A stretch of 64,000 nucleotides of DNA from Tessaracoccus sp. (GCF_016714275.1 NZ_JADJNP010000001.1:124001-188000); one strand, 5' to 3'. Shown: positions 9,343 to 25,273, counted from the stretch's first letter. Made by a program: numbers and translations. Notes: generated by a model from the sequence alone, not told the origin.

Positions 9343-11607
9343 TCAGGCGGACTCGTGGAACGTGCGCGACAGGACGTCGAGCTGCTGCTCCCGGGTCAGC
9401 TTAACGAAGTTCACGGCGTACCCCGACACACGGATGGTGAGCTGCGGATAGTTCTCCGGGTTCTCCATCGCGTCGAGCAGCGTCTCCTTGTTCAGGACAT
9501 TGATGTTGGCGTGGTAGAGGCCCTCCCCCATGCCGGCGTCGAGGATGCCGACGAGGTTCGCGACCCGCTCCTCGTCGTTGCGGCCGAGCGCCGGCGGCGT
9601 GATGGTGTTCGTCAGCGAGATGCCGTCGAGGGCGTCGTCGTAGGCCAGCTTGCCGACGCTCAGCATCGACGCGATCATCCCGTGCGTATCGGCGCCGTTC
9701 TCCGGGTTCGCGCCGGGCGCGAACGGGGTGCCCGCCTGGTGGCCCGATGGGAACGAGCCCGTGTTCTTGCCGTAAACCACATTCGACGTGATGGTCAGCA
9801 CCGACTGCGTCGGGATGGCGTCGCGGTACAGCTTCATGCTGCGGATCTTGTCCATGACGGTCTTCACGACCAGCTTGGCGATCTCATCGGCGCGGTCGTC
9901 ATCGTTGCCGTAGCGGGGGAAGTCGCCCTCGGTGATGTAGTCGATGACGAGGCCCGAGTCGTCGCGCACCGGGGTGACGGTGGCGTACTTGATGGCCGAC
10001 AGCGAGTCGGCGACGATCGAGAGACCCGCGATGCCGCAGCCCATGGTGCGCACGATGAAGTCGTCGTGCAGCGCCATCTCGATGGCCTCGTAGGCGTAGC
10101 GGTCATGGCAGTAGTGGATGATGTTCAGCGCCTCGACATAGGTGCCGACGACCCAGTCGAGCATGGCGTCGTACCTCGCCCAGACGGTGTCGTAGTCGAG
10201 CGGCTCGTCGCCGGCGATCGCCTCGTAGCCGCTGACGACCTGCTTGCCGGACATCTCGTCACGCCCGCCGTTGATGGCGTACAGCAGGGCCTTCGCACTG
10301 TTCAGACGGGCGCCGAAGAACTGCATCTGGCGCCCGATCGCCATCGGGGACACGCAGCACGCGATGCCCGTGTCATCGCCCCAGTGTTCGCGGATGGCCT
10401 TGTCGGACTCGTACTGCAGCGCCGAGGTCTCGATCGAGATCAGCGAGCAGAACTCCTTGTAGCCCTCGGGCAGCGCGGGGTCCCAGTAGATCGTGATGTT
10501 GGGCTCCGGCGCGGGGCCGAGGTTGCGGAGCGTCTGCAGCAGGCGGAACGACGTCTTGGTGACCAGCGTGCGACCGTCATTGGCGAACCCGCCGTCGGAC
10601 CAGGTCGCCCAGTACGGGTCGCCGGAGAAGATCTGGTCGTAGTCGATGGTGCGCAGGAAGCGCACGATGCGCAGCTTGGTCACCAGCGCGTCGATGGCCT
10701 CCTGGGCCTCGGACTCGGTGAGGATGCCGGCGGCGATGTCACGCTCGGCGTAGATGTCGAAGAAGCCCGAGAGGCGGCCGATGCTCATGGCGGCGCCGTC
10801 CTGGCTCTTCACGGAGCCCAGGTAGGCGAGGTACGTCCACTGCACGGCCTCGATGAACGTGCGCGCCGGGCGCGACAGGTCGAAGCCGTAGGTGGCGCCG
10901 AGGTTCTTCAGCTTCTTCAGCGCCTTGATCTGCTCCGAGTGCTCCTCGCGGTAGCGGGCCCAGTCCTCGCTGAAGGGAAGCTCGACGACGGCTTCCTTGT
11001 CCTTGGTCTTGGCCTCGATGAGGCGGTCGACGCCGTAAAGGGCGACGCGTCGGTAGTCCCCGATGATGCGGCCGCGGCCGTAGGCGTCGGGCAGGCCAGT
11101 GATGATGTGAGAGCTACGGGCGGCGCGGATGCGGGGGGTGTAAATGTCGAAGACGGCCTCGTTGTGCGTCTTGCGGTGCCGGGTGAAGATCTCTTTGATC
11201 TTCTCATCGGGCTCGAGGCCCGCCTCACGAATGGCGGTCTCGACCATGCGCCAGCCACCGGCGGGGATCATGGCGCGCTTCAGCGGCACGTCGGTCTGCA
11301 GGCCGACGATCACGTCGTCGGCCTCGCAGATGTAGCCGGCGGGGAAGGCGTCGACGTCGCCCGGGATGTGGGTCTCGACGTCGTAGACCCGCTTGGCGCG
11401 CTCGACGCTCAGGTACTCGCGCTGCAGCGTGTCCCACACGGTCAACGTCTTCGCCGTCGGCCCCTCGAGGAAGCTGGCGTCGCCGGTGTAAGGGGTGAAG
11501 TTCGCGAGGATGAAGTCGCGGACGTCGACGATCTCCTGCCACTCGCCGCCGGTGAACCCCTCCCAGGCGTCTGCGCGCTCGATGTCAGTGGTGGTCGATG
11601 CCGTCAT
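9343..11607 (-). CDS. pflB: Formate C-acetyltransferase (pyruvate formate-lyase)
   Basis: Converts pyruvate and CoA to acetyl-CoA and formate under anaerobic conditions. The 754-residue product has the catalytic cysteine pair in [14 protein letters not shown] and the C-terminal glycyl-radical loop [10 protein letters not shown], plus [13 protein letters not shown] and [14 protein letters not shown] typical of true PFL. Length matches E. coli PflB (760). CAGGAG lies about 5 nt before the ATG. It is followed at once by pflA. The enzyme implies mixed-acid fermentation in this organism. Confidence 0.97.
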   Translation of the reverse strand: MTASTTTDIERADAWEGFTGGEWQEIVDVRDFILANFTPYTGDASFLEGPTAKTLTVWDTLQREYLSVERAKRVYDVETHIPGDVDAFPAGYICEADDVIVGLQTDVPLKRAMIPAGGWRMVETAIREAGLEPDEKIKEIFTRHRKTHNEAVFDIYTPRIRAARSSHIITGLPDAYGRGRIIGDYRRVALYGVDRLIEAKTKDKEAVVELPFSEDWARYREEHSEQIKALKKLKNLGATYGFDLSRPARTFIEAVQWTYLAYLGSVKSQDGAAMSIGRLSGFFDIYAERDIAAGILTESEAQEAIDALVTKLRIVRFLRTIDYDQIFSGDPYWATWSDGGFANDGRTLVTKTSFRLLQTLRNLGPAPEPNITIYWDPALPEGYKEFCSLISIETSALQYESDKAIREHWGDDTGIACCVSPMAIGRQMQFFGARLNSAKALLYAINGGRDEMSGKQVVSGYEAIAGDEPLDYDTVWARYDAMLDWVVGTYVEALNIIHYCHDRYAYEAIEMALHDDFIVRTMGCGIAGLSIVADSLSAIKYATVTPVRDDSGLVIDYITEGDFPRYGNDDDRADEIAKLVVKTVMDKIRSMKLYRDAIPTQSVLTITSNVVYGKNTGSFPSGHQAGTPFAPGANPENGADTHGMIASMLSVGKLAYDDALDGISLTNTITPPALGRNDEERVANLVGILDAGMGEGLYHANINVLNKETLLDAMENPENYPQLTIRVSGYAVNFVKLTREQQLDVLSRTFHESA

Positions 11608-11645
11608 GAAAGCTCCTGAATCCTCTGTGTGCCGATCCGGAGAAA

Positions 11646-11663
11646 ATACTACCCTCAGTAGGA

Positions 11664-11664
<1 letters not shown>
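11646..11664 (-). promoter_or_regulatory. Imperfect palindrome over a candidate pflB promoter
   Basis: The 19-nt sequence has the form ATnCTACnnnnnGTAGnAT and lies between the end of the beta-galactosidase gene and pflB. Its last base touches the upstream stop codon. On the minus strand it contains TAGTAT (11651-11646), a possible -10 box that would place the pflB transcript start about 33 nt before the ATG. A repressor site overlapping the promoter is an inference from symmetry and position; I do not know the regulator. Confidence 0.3.
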
Positions 11665-17630
<5,966 letters not shown>

Positions 17631-17634
<4 letters not shown>

Positions 17635-18452
17635 TTGATGGCTCCTGTCATGCCCTCGGCGAAGCTGCGCTGCAGCACGAGGAAGATGATCATGGTCGGT
17701 AGGGAGGCGAGCAACACCGCGAGCATCAGCACGCCGTAGTTGGTGACGTAGCCCGCGCTGAGGTTGGAGATCAGCATAGGCATGGTCTGGTACTCGGTCT
17801 TCAGCAGGATGACCTTCGGCCAGAGGAAGTTGTTCCACGCCGCCATGAAGGTGATCACGGCCGCCGCCGCGTAGGTGGAGCGCATCGTCGGGATGTAGAT
17901 CTGGAAGAAGATCGAGAGCTCGTTCAGGCCGTCGAGACGTGCGGCCTCGAGGATCTCGTGCGGGAAGTTCCTGGATGCCTGTCGGAAGAGCAGGATCAGG
18001 AACGGCGTCGAGATCGCCGGGATGATGACCGCCCAGGTCGAGTTCAGCAGACCGACCGAGGCGAACAGCCGGAACAGCGGGATCATGGTCGCCGCGAACG
18101 GGATCATCATCGCCAGCAGCAGGACGGCCATGAGGCGGTCCTTGCCCTTCGAGTGGTAGATCTCGAAGCCGTAGCCTGCGATCGAACACACCAGGAGCGC
18201 AAGAACCGTCGTGCCGACCGCGATCAACGCGGAGTTCAGCATCGCCGCCCCCAGGTTCGACGCCGCGAGAAGGTCGTTCCAGTTCCGGAGCAGGTTCCCG
18301 CCGGGAAGCAAGCGCGAGCCGAGGACGTCCTGGCTGGTGTTGGTCGCCGACACCACCATGAAGAACAACGGGAAGATCGAGAAGACCGAGAACACCGTCA
18401 GGAACACGTAGCCGGGAACCTGGCGCCACTTGTACCTAGTCACGCTTGTCAC
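17631..18452 (-). CDS. Carbohydrate ABC transporter permease (MalG/LacG type)
   Basis: Inner-membrane subunit of a sugar importer of the CUT1 class. The 273-residue product has six predicted membrane segments. The cytoplasmic EAA loop, EAARLDGLNELSIFFQIYIP, contacts the ATPase. It starts at GTG and overlaps the preceding permease by 17 nt; its stop overlaps the next GH2 gene. No ATPase gene is in the operon, so it probably shares a MsiK-like ATPase encoded elsewhere, as is common in actinobacteria. Confidence 0.92.
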
Positions 18453-19383
18453 CCACCTTCATCTGAATGAGCGCCAGGATGGCGACGAGGATCAAGATCA
18501 CGTAGGAGAGCGCCGAGCCGTACCCGATGTTCGGGTTCCTCTGGAACGACACCTCGAAAAGGTAGTGCGACATCGTCATCGTCGTGTACGCGGGCCCGCC
18601 GCGGGTCAGGTTGAACGACTCGTCGAACAGCTGCAGCGTTCCGTTTGTGGACATGATCGCCGTGAGCAAGATCATCGGTCGGAGCTGCGGGACGGTCACG
18701 TGCCAGAACGTCCGCCACGAGTTGGCGCCGTCAACCCGGGCCGCCTCGATGCTCGAGTGGTCGATGTTCTGCAGCGCCGCGAGGTAGAACACCATGTTGT
18801 AGCCGGTCCAGCGCCAGACCAGGCCGAGGATGAGGACGAAGCGGGCGGTGCCAGTCTGACCGAGCCAGTTGATCGGCTCCCCGATGAGGCCCAGGCCACT
18901 CAGCACGTCGTTGACGAAGCCGTCGGTGGCGAACAGCGTGCGGAACACCAGCGAGTAGGACACCAGCGACACCGCGCACGGCAGGAAGATCGCGGTGCGC
19001 CAGAACGACTTCCAGCGCAGGTTCGGGTTGTTCAGCAGGTTCGCGAGCACCAGCGCAAGGACCAGCATGATCGGCACCTGGATGATCAGGTAGACGAACG
19101 TGTTGCCGAGCGTGAGCTTGAAGGTCTCGTCCTGGAAGAGCCGGGCGTAGTTGTACCACAGCGGCTCCGCCCAGTTCAGGCGCGTGCCCCTGCCCGTCTG
19201 CATCGAGAGCAGGAACGCCTCGAACATCGGCCAGAAGCTGGTGATCAGGATGAGCAGGGCGGCGGGGATCAGGAAGACCCAGCCGGTCAGGTTGTGGCGC
19301 TGCGACGGAAGCATCCGTCGCTTTCGCGGGCCGGGCGTGCTCACCTGCGCCCCGGCACCCTCTTGAGCGGTCGTCGTCGACAC
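18436..19383 (-). CDS. Carbohydrate ABC transporter permease (MalF/LacF type)
   Basis: Partner permease of the sugar importer. Membrane segments include LTGWVFLIPAALLILITSF, and the EAA loop is IEAARVDGANSWRTFWHVTV. I start at the GTG at 19383 (315 residues) because AAGGAG lies 6 nt upstream; the open frame continues upstream into the intercistronic hairpin and is unlikely to be translated. It follows the binding-protein gene after a 71-nt gap containing a strong stem-loop. Confidence 0.92.
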   Translation of the reverse strand: MSTTTAQEGAGAQVSTPGPRKRRMLPSQRHNLTGWVFLIPAALLILITSFWPMFEAFLLSMQTGRGTRLNWAEPLWYNYARLFQDETFKLTLGNTFVYLIIQVPIMLVLALVLANLLNNPNLRWKSFWRTAIFLPCAVSLVSYSLVFRTLFATDGFVNDVLSGLGLIGEPINWLGQTGTARFVLILGLVWRWTGYNMVFYLAALQNIDHSSIEAARVDGANSWRTFWHVTVPQLRPMILLTAIMSTNGTLQLFDESFNLTRGGPAYTTMTMSHYLFEVSFQRNPNIGYGSALSYVILILVAILALIQMKVGDKRD

Positions 19384-19408
19384 GCGTGTCTCCTTTCGTC
19401 GAAGGGAA

Positions 19409-19448
19409 GGGGTGCGGGCCGGGAGCCGTAGCTCCCGACCCGCACCCC
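19409..19448 (-). terminator. Intercistronic stem-loop between binding-protein and permease genes
   Basis: GGGGTGCGGG at 19409-19418 pairs with CCCGCACCCC at 19439-19448. Inside it, CGGGAGC (19420-19426) pairs with GCTCCCG (19431-19437) around a CGTA loop, interrupted by one mismatch. No U-tract follows. In sugar ABC operons such hairpins behind the binding-protein gene stabilise its mRNA or attenuate downstream transcription; that role is inferred here. Confidence 0.75.
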
Positions 19449-19454
19449 ATCGAG

Positions 19455-20774
19455 TCACTGCATCGCGAACTCGACCGTGCTCTGGGCTTCGGCCAGCGCC
19501 GTCGCCATGTCCGTGCCACTGATGACCTTCGTCAGGGCCGCGCTCACCGCGTCACGCGCCTCGTAGTAATAGGCGCCGGTGTTGTTCGCGGGGACCTTGG
19601 AGCCGAAGTCGACGACCATCTCGAAGATGGGCTGGTCGCTGAAGAACGGCTGGGGCTCCTTGTAGACCGCCGAGCTGCCGGCCGGGATCCAGTTGGCGAC
19701 CGCTCCGGCCTTCGGGAGGATGATGTCGTACAGCTCGGTCGAGCCGGCGAACGTGGACTTCAGGAAGTCCGCGGCCAGGTCGAAGTCGCCCGTCTGGCTG
19801 ATCGCCCACGAGGAGCCGCCGTTGGCGGTGTAGTTCGTCGCACCAGCGACACCGTCGAGCTTCGGCACGTTGGTGACCTCCCACTTTCCTGCCTGATCCT
19901 CGGCGGTCTGCATGGTGGCGACGACCCAGATGCCGTTGACCACGCCCGCGATGTTGCCGTTGACGAACCCGCCGACGTACTCGTCCCACGAGTTGACCTC
20001 GACGTAGACGCCCTCCTTGACGAGCTTCACGTAGGTCTCGACCGCGGTGTTGAGCGTGGCGTTGTCGACGATCGTCGGGTTGCCCTGGTCATCGAACAGG
20101 CTCGCGCCCGAGCTCTGCAGCATCATCATGATCATGTCCGAAGAGCCGGCCGTGCCGGACAGCATAGCCTTGCCGGTCTTCTCCTTGACCTGCTTTCCGA
20201 GCTCGATGTACTTGTCCCACGTGATGTCGGTGAAGTCCGCGGTGGTGAGGCCCGCCTCGGAGATGATGTCGGTCCGCAGCGCCGAGATCGCGGTGCCCGC
20301 ATCGAAGGGGACGCCGTAGTTGACGCCGTCGATCGTGGAGTACGCCCTCACGCTCTCCGGGAACTCGTCCCAGGTCACGCCCGAGTCCGTCAGCGGCTGC
20401 ACCAGGTCCGGGTAGTTGATGACGTTCTTCTGGTACGCGTTGTTCTGCATCAGGAAGATGTCGGGCAGCTCGTTCCACGACTGCGACTGGGCGATCGTCG
20501 TGAGCTTGGTCTGCAGGTCGTCCCAGGGGGTCTCCTGGATGTCGAGCTTGAAGTCGGGGTGGTCCTTCTGGTAGATCTTCTCCGCCTCCTGCATGGCGAA
20601 GATGTTGAACGCGGGATCCCACGTCCACACGGTGAGGGTCTGGTCACCGCCGCCTCCGCCTGTGTTGCCCCCACTTCCGGGGGTGCCTCCGTTGTCGCCA
20701 CCGCAGCCGGTGAGTGCAACCGAAACGGCCAGCAGGCTCGCAGCTGCGAACTTGACCAACTTCGTCTTCTTCAT
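19455..20774 (-). CDS. Sugar ABC transporter substrate-binding lipoprotein
   Basis: Extracellular, membrane-anchored solute-binding protein of the CUT1 class (family 1). The N-terminus MKKTKLVKFAAASLL is a signal peptide with the lipobox LTGC (Cys24), followed by a Gly-rich linker. The mature part has TVWTWDPAFNIFAMQEAEKI and typical periplasmic-binding folds. I start at the ATG at 20774 (439 residues), which has AAGGA 7 nt upstream. It is first in the operon with two permeases and two GH2 beta-galactosidases, so the ligand is probably a beta-galactoside. Confidence 0.93.
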   Translation of the reverse strand: MKKTKLVKFAAASLLAVSVALTGCGGDNGGTPGSGGNTGGGGGDQTLTVWTWDPAFNIFAMQEAEKIYQKDHPDFKLDIQETPWDDLQTKLTTIAQSQSWNELPDIFLMQNNAYQKNVINYPDLVQPLTDSGVTWDEFPESVRAYSTIDGVNYGVPFDAGTAISALRTDIISEAGLTTADFTDITWDKYIELGKQVKEKTGKAMLSGTAGSSDMIMMMLQSSGASLFDDQGNPTIVDNATLNTAVETYVKLVKEGVYVEVNSWDEYVGGFVNGNIAGVVNGIWVVATMQTAEDQAGKWEVTNVPKLDGVAGATNYTANGGSSWAISQTGDFDLAADFLKSTFAGSTELYDIILPKAGAVANWIPAGSSAVYKEPQPFFSDQPIFEMVVDFGSKVPANNTGAYYYEARDAVSAALTKVISGTDMATALAEAQSTVEFAMQ

Positions 20775-20883
20775 TGAACGGTCCTTCTGTTGAAACCATC
20801 TGCCGAAAGCGGATCGGCGCCCGGCAACCGAGCAACGGCCACGCTGCGACACCCCTGTCGCCGCGATCCGCGCTCAATTGTTT

Positions 20884-20996
20884 ACGTTGCCAAGCGAACC
20901 ACCAAGTGCGCCCCGGACGCAAGAGAAATCTGCTCCCCAATCGGTAACGATTCGGCTACGACGGTCCTGGAGCACGAAAAGTGGTGACGTTGCCAC
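20884..20996. promoter_or_regulatory. Candidate LacI-type operators in the divergent promoter region
   Basis: The 9-mer ACGTTGCCA occurs at 20884-20892 and 20987-20995, and a related inverted GGTAACG at 20943-20949. The right copy sits in GTGGTGACGTTGCCAC (20981-20996), a palindrome with the central CG typical of LacI-family operators. It covers GTGACG (20984-20989), a -35 spaced 17 nt from TAGCAT (21007-21012), the likely -10 of the regulator gene. The regulator therefore probably represses itself and, through the left copy, the transport operon. Confidence 0.5.
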
Positions 20997-21018
20997 AGGG
21001 GGCGACTAGCATCGCGTC

Positions 21019-22053
21019 ATGGCGAGCACGCAACGACGCACCGGCCGGCCGAGGGTGCCGTCCATCGGGGACGTCGCCGCCCTGGCCGGGGTCTCGGCCC
21101 AGACCGTCTCCCGCGTCTCGACCGGCTCGCCCTCCGTGCGCCCTGCCACGAGGGAGTGCGTCCTGAAGGCCATGACGGAACTCGGCTACACGCCGAACCG
21201 CGCGGCCCGCGCCCTGCGCGTCGGCACAGTCGAGAGCATCGGGATCGTCACGCAGCGGCTCTCGCGCACCGGCGACGGCGTGACCGCGGCCGCCGTCGCG
21301 ACCGCCGCCCAGGAACGCGGCTACTCGGTCAGCCTCGTCGAGGTGCCCGAGCCGGACCCGGAGGAGCTGCGCAAGGCCACCCACCGCCTGTCCAACACCG
21401 CACTCGACGGGCTCGTCATGGTCCGCGCAGGGCACGCCAACGCCGACGCGCTCCCCCTCCCGCCCACCCTTCCCGTCGTCGTCGCCGACTCGCGGCTGGC
21501 CGGGCACTATCCGTCTGTCGTCTGCAACGAGGTTCACGGCGTCGAGGACGCGGTGACGCACCTGCTGGGCCTCGGCCATCGCACGGTCCACCACATCGCC
21601 GGGTCGCCGGACGCGCATCCGGCGACGGTCAGGATGGCGACCTGGCGGCGCTGCCTCTCCGCCGCGGGCATCGCCGCCCCGGAGCCGCTCGTCGGCGACT
21701 GGACCCCCCGCTCGGGCTACGAACTCGGTAGCGAACTGGCGGCCGATCCCTCGGTCACGGCCGTCTTCTGCGCCAACGACGAAATGGCCTTCGGCCTGAT
21801 CAGGGCGCTACACGAGGCGGGACGACGCGTTCCCGAGGACGTCTCGGTCGTCGGCTTCGACGACATCGCGCTCAGCGCGTTCAGCCACCCCCCGCTGACC
21901 ACGGTCAGCCTCGACTACGAGCACCTCGGCCACGAACTCGTGCGCGTGCTCGCGGAGCAGATGTCCGGCCCCGTGGGTCCGAACGTCCCAAGAGTGGTGC
22001 TGCCCACCAAGCTCCAGATCAGGGCGAGCACGGGGCCACCGGCGCGCCGCTAG
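21019..22053 (+). CDS. LacI-family transcriptional regulator
   Basis: Probable repressor of the divergent beta-galactoside operon. The N-terminal DNA-binding domain has [20 protein letters not shown] as the helix-turn-helix (about residues 11-30) and the hinge-region motif [13 protein letters not shown]. The remaining ~280 residues are the periplasmic-binding-like effector domain, ending with [20 protein letters not shown]. Length is standard at 344. No Shine-Dalgarno is seen; TAGCAT ends 6 nt before the ATG. Confidence 0.94.
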   Translation: MASTQRRTGRPRVPSIGDVAALAGVSAQTVSRVSTGSPSVRPATRECVLKAMTELGYTPNRAARALRVGTVESIGIVTQRLSRTGDGVTAAAVATAAQERGYSVSLVEVPEPDPEELRKATHRLSNTALDGLVMVRAGHANADALPLPPTLPVVVADSRLAGHYPSVVCNEVHGVEDAVTHLLGLGHRTVHHIAGSPDAHPATVRMATWRRCLSAAGIAAPEPLVGDWTPRSGYELGSELAADPSVTAVFCANDEMAFGLIRALHEAGRRVPEDVSVVGFDDIALSAFSHPPLTTVSLDYEHLGHELVRVLAEQMSGPVGPNVPRVVLPTKLQIRASTGPPARR

Positions 22054-22076
22054 CGAGCGTGTCGTAGGCTTCCGGC

Positions 22077-23903
22077 ATGTCCGAGCTTGCAGAGACGACG
22101 CAGTTTCTGGCCGGCCGCGAACCCTGGTCGCTGCTGCCCTCCGGCGAGGTGGCCGCGTACGCGAGACGCGCGATCGCGTCGTACGTGCGGCGCGGCACCC
22201 GGATCCTGGTCGCGGGCGCGCCGAACACGCGCATGCACGTGATCCGCTCCGGGGCGGTCGAGGTGCGCGACGGTGAGGGCGTGCTGATCGACCACGACGA
22301 GGAGGGCCACTGCTTCGGGCAGTCGTCCATCCTCGAGGAGCGACCCTCCCGGTTCACGTTCACCGCGACCGAGGACACGCTGCTGTGGTCCTTCGAGGCC
22401 GACGTCGTGCGCGAGTTGGTGGCCAACCCCCGGGTGCTGCGGTTCTTCACCGAGTCGCGGCTGAGCGACACCACACGCCAAGCCTCCGAGGACGGCCCCG
22501 TGCTGCAGGTGGCGGTCGCCGACATGATCACGCGGTCGCCGGTGACGATCGACGTCGGCTGCACCGTCGGCGACGCCGCGGTCGTTATGCACAACCAGCG
22601 GATCTCGGCGATCGTGGTCACGCGCGGTGAGGAGGAGCTCGCCGGCATCCTCACCGACCGCGACCTGCGCCGCGTCGTCGCCATGGCGCAGCCAGGCACC
22701 ACGCCGCTGGCCGAGGCGATGACCGCAGACCCGTACACCGTCGGGAAGGACGCCCTGGCGCTCGACGTCCTGCTCAGCCTCGTCGAGCACCGCATCCATC
22801 ACCTGCCCGTGGTGGACGGCGGCCGCGTGGTCGGCATGGTGACCTCGGGCGACCTGATGCGGCTCGAACGTTCCAGCCCGCTGTACCTCGTCGGCGACAT
22901 GGCCAGGCAGGACGACGTCGCCGGTCTCGCGACCGTGATGGGACGGCTACCACGGCTGGTGGCGCGGCTGCTGCGCCAGGACGCGAGCGCCGAGGACATC
23001 GCGCGCATCGTCAGCCGTACCGCGGAGGCGCTGTGGCAGCGCCTCGCGGAGCTGGCGGAGGAGAGGCTAGGGCCGCCGCCGGTGCCGTACTGCTGGATCG
23101 CGTTGGGGTCGCTGGCGCGGCAGGAACAGGCGCTGGGCTCGGATCAGGACCACGCGTTCATCCTCGACGACGCCGCGCTCCCGGAGCACGACGCCTACTT
23201 CGCCGAGCTCGCAGAGTTCCTCACGTCGGCCCTTGTCCAGTGCGGGTTCCCCCGCTGCGACGGCGACGTCATGTCCACCAACCCCCGTTGGCGGCAGCCG
23301 CTCGGGCAGTGGTGGCGGACGTTCTCGGGGTGGCTGTCGTCGCCGACATCCGAGGCTGTGCTGAACTCGTCGATCTTCTTCGACCTGCGCCCCATCCACG
23401 GCGACCGCTCGCTCGCGGTGCAGCTGCAGCGTCGGATACTCGCCGCCGCACCGCAGGCGACCCGCTTCCTCGGGCACCTCGCGGCGCACGCCAACGACAT
23501 CGAGGTGCCCATCGGGTTCTGGCGCGGGTTCGTGCTGGAGAAGCAGGGCGCACACCGCGACCGGCTGGACGTCAAGAAGGGCGGCATCACCCCCATCGTC
23601 GACGTCGCGCGGCTGTACGCGCTGAAGTGGGGGCTGCGTCAGGTAGGCACTCGCGCCCGGCTCGCGGCGGCCGCGGAGCACGGCGCGGAGGTCGACAACC
23701 TGCTCGACGCCCACGAGTTCCTCTGCTACACCCGGCTGCAGCACCAGGGCATGCAGGTCGCCGCCGGGCAGCAGCCCGACAACTTCGTCGCCCCCAGCGA
23801 GCTGTCCGAGTTCGAGCGGCGCACGCTGCGCGACGCCTTCTCGTACGTCGGCAAGGCGCAGCGGGCGCTGACCGTCAGCTTCCAGACGCAGTACATGCAA
23901 TGA
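22077..23903 (+). CDS. Cyclic-nucleotide-binding / CBS-pair / DUF294 nucleotidyltransferase protein
   Basis: A 608-residue cytoplasmic protein with four parts: a CNMP-binding-like domain (about residues 30-125), two CBS domains (about 145-275, VADMITRSPVTIDVGCTVGD and AMTADPYTVGKDALALDV), a DUF294 nucleotidyltransferase-like domain with LGSLARQEQALGSDQDHAFI (GS plus DxD-like metal site, as in GlnD), and a DUF294 C-terminal helical domain. The substrate is unknown. TAGGCT ends 6 nt before the ATG. The exonuclease gene 55 nt downstream is a common companion in actinobacteria. Confidence 0.9.
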   Translation: MSELAETTQFLAGREPWSLLPSGEVAAYARRAIASYVRRGTRILVAGAPNTRMHVIRSGAVEVRDGEGVLIDHDEEGHCFGQSSILEERPSRFTFTATEDTLLWSFEADVVRELVANPRVLRFFTESRLSDTTRQASEDGPVLQVAVADMITRSPVTIDVGCTVGDAAVVMHNQRISAIVVTRGEEELAGILTDRDLRRVVAMAQPGTTPLAEAMTADPYTVGKDALALDVLLSLVEHRIHHLPVVDGGRVVGMVTSGDLMRLERSSPLYLVGDMARQDDVAGLATVMGRLPRLVARLLRQDASAEDIARIVSRTAEALWQRLAELAEERLGPPPVPYCWIALGSLARQEQALGSDQDHAFILDDAALPEHDAYFAELAEFLTSALVQCGFPRCDGDVMSTNPRWRQPLGQWWRTFSGWLSSPTSEAVLNSSIFFDLRPIHGDRSLAVQLQRRILAAAPQATRFLGHLAAHANDIEVPIGFWRGFVLEKQGAHRDRLDVKKGGITPIVDVARLYALKWGLRQVGTRARLAAAAEHGAEVDNLLDAHEFLCYTRLQHQGMQVAAGQQPDNFVAPSELSEFERRTLRDAFSYVGKAQRALTVSFQTQYMQ

Positions 23904-23958
23904 GCGCTCGAGGAACGGGCCGCGCGACGACGGCTCGCGGACGACGGGCGGGCGCCCG

Positions 23959-24630
23959 ATGAGGTGGCCGTTCCGGAAGTCCAACGCGACGCTCGTCGAG
24001 CGGGTACCCGACGGCGGGCTGCGCCGTTACCTGGCCGCGCCCGCGCCGGCGCGCGAGACCCCCGTCGGCCGGGTGCCGATGCTGGCGCTGGACTTCGAGA
24101 CCACCGGCCTGGACCCGGGACGAGACCAGATCATCTCGGCGGGCATGGTCGACGTCGATGGCTTGGGGATTCCCCTTGGCACCGCGACGAACCTGCTCGT
24201 CAACCCCGGGACGGGCGTCGGTCAGTCGGCGATCATCCACCAGCTGACCGACGACGAGCTCCTCGCCAAGGGCGTGCCGTTGGAGGAGGCGCTGGACATC
24301 GTCTTCGGCAGGCTCGCGGGCAGGGTGCTGCTGGCCCATCACGCCGGGGTCGAGGTCGGCTTCCTCGCCGCGGCGGTCGGCAGGCTGTACGGGGTGAGCG
24401 TCGAGATCCCCGCCGTCGACACCCTCCAGCTCGGGCGCCGCGCCCTCGGCCAGGGTGAGGATCACCCACCCGATGCCCTGCGCCTGTGGCGGCTACGCCG
24501 TCGGTCCGCCCTGCCGACCTACCGCGGCCACGACTCCGTGGTCGACGCCCTCGCCTGCGCGGAGCTATACCTCGCGCTCGCCCAAGAGCTGGGCGTCAAG
24601 ACCCTCGGCCAGGCCCTGCGTTGGTCCTGA
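23959..24630 (+). CDS. DnaQ-like 3'-5' exonuclease (DEDDh)
   Basis: The 223-residue product has the Exo I motif ALDFETTGLDPGRDQII with its DxE pair, Exo II around LLAHHAGVEVGFL, and Exo III near TYRGHDSVVDALACAEL (His and Asp), fitting the DEDDh family. It resembles the proofreading epsilon subunit fold but is a stand-alone protein. It follows the CBS/DUF294 gene and converges with the NUDIX gene with 8 nt between stops. Its role is uncertain; repair or RNA trimming are possible. Confidence 0.88.
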   Translation: MRWPFRKSNATLVERVPDGGLRRYLAAPAPARETPVGRVPMLALDFETTGLDPGRDQIISAGMVDVDGLGIPLGTATNLLVNPGTGVGQSAIIHQLTDDELLAKGVPLEEALDIVFGRLAGRVLLAHHAGVEVGFLAAAVGRLYGVSVEIPAVDTLQLGRRALGQGEDHPPDALRLWRLRRRSALPTYRGHDSVVDALACAELYLALAQELGVKTLGQALRWS

Positions 24631-24638
24631 ACCAGGCC

Positions 24639-25178
24639 TCACAGGTCCCCGAGCCGACGAACCGTTCCGTCCCAGCCGTCGACGAGCCAGGACACGACCT
24701 CCGGTAGCTCGACAGGAAACACCTCGACGTCGAACTCGGCGATCTCGTCGGGCGCGAACCAGCCGAGGCCGTCCATGAAGTCGCGCTCGACGGCGGTCCA
24801 CCCGGTGGTGTCGAACACACCGGGAACCGCGTCGAGGCGTGCAACGAAGAACTCTTCGTCCTGGCGCACATGCCGGGCGCGGAAGTCGAAGACCGAGCTG
24901 CGCACGGCGACCGGGCCGACGAGCGAGGCGGGATCGAGTTCCAGTCCCGTCTCCTCGCGCACCTCGCGGACCGCGGCCTCGCGGGCGGTCTCGCCGGCGT
25001 CGATACCGCCGCCGACCGTGAACCACCAGCTGCGCCCAGGGTTCTGGGCATCGTGCGCATTGATCAGCAGCAGCCGACCCTCCCCGTCGAACAGCAATAC
25101 GCGCGCGGCGTCGCGGCGCGGCATCCCATCGGGACCGATGGCCCAGCCCTCGCCGGAAAACGAATAGGGTTCGCTCAC
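24639..25178 (-). CDS. NUDIX hydrolase
   Basis: Hydrolyses a nucleoside diphosphate linked to another moiety; substrate unknown. The Nudix box GX5EX7REUXEEXGU is intact as GGGIDAGETAREAAVREVRE followed by ETG at about residues 54-76. The N-terminal PDGMPRRDAARVLLFDGEGR is typical of this family. Length is 179. The start is GTG; TAACCT on the minus strand (25191-25186) ends 7 nt before it, with no Shine-Dalgarno. Confidence 0.92.
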   Translation of the reverse strand: MSEPYSFSGEGWAIGPDGMPRRDAARVLLFDGEGRLLLINAHDAQNPGRSWWFTVGGGIDAGETAREAAVREVREETGLELDPASLVGPVAVRSSVFDFRARHVRQDEEFFVARLDAVPGVFDTTGWTAVERDFMDGLGWFAPDEIAEFDVEVFPVELPEVVSWLVDGWDGTVRRLGDL

Positions 25179-25202
25179 GTGCCAGAGGTTACCCCGCCGG
25201 CC

Positions 25203-25273
25203 GACACAGATCTCTGTATGCGCCGAGCCGGGCCTATATACGTCCTGGCCCGGCGCATACAGAGATCTGTGTC
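25203..25273. repeat. Near-perfect palindromic element (long hairpin)
   Basis: A 23-nt arm at 25203-25225 (GACACAGATCTCTG through GCGCCG) is perfectly inverted at 25251-25273. GGCC pairs inside it after a 5-nt bulge, leaving a short AT-rich loop (tatatacg). It fills most of the gap between the NUDIX and helicase genes. No U-tract follows on either strand. It could act as a bidirectional terminator, but the length and sequence look more like a dispersed palindromic repeat. Confidence 0.85.
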
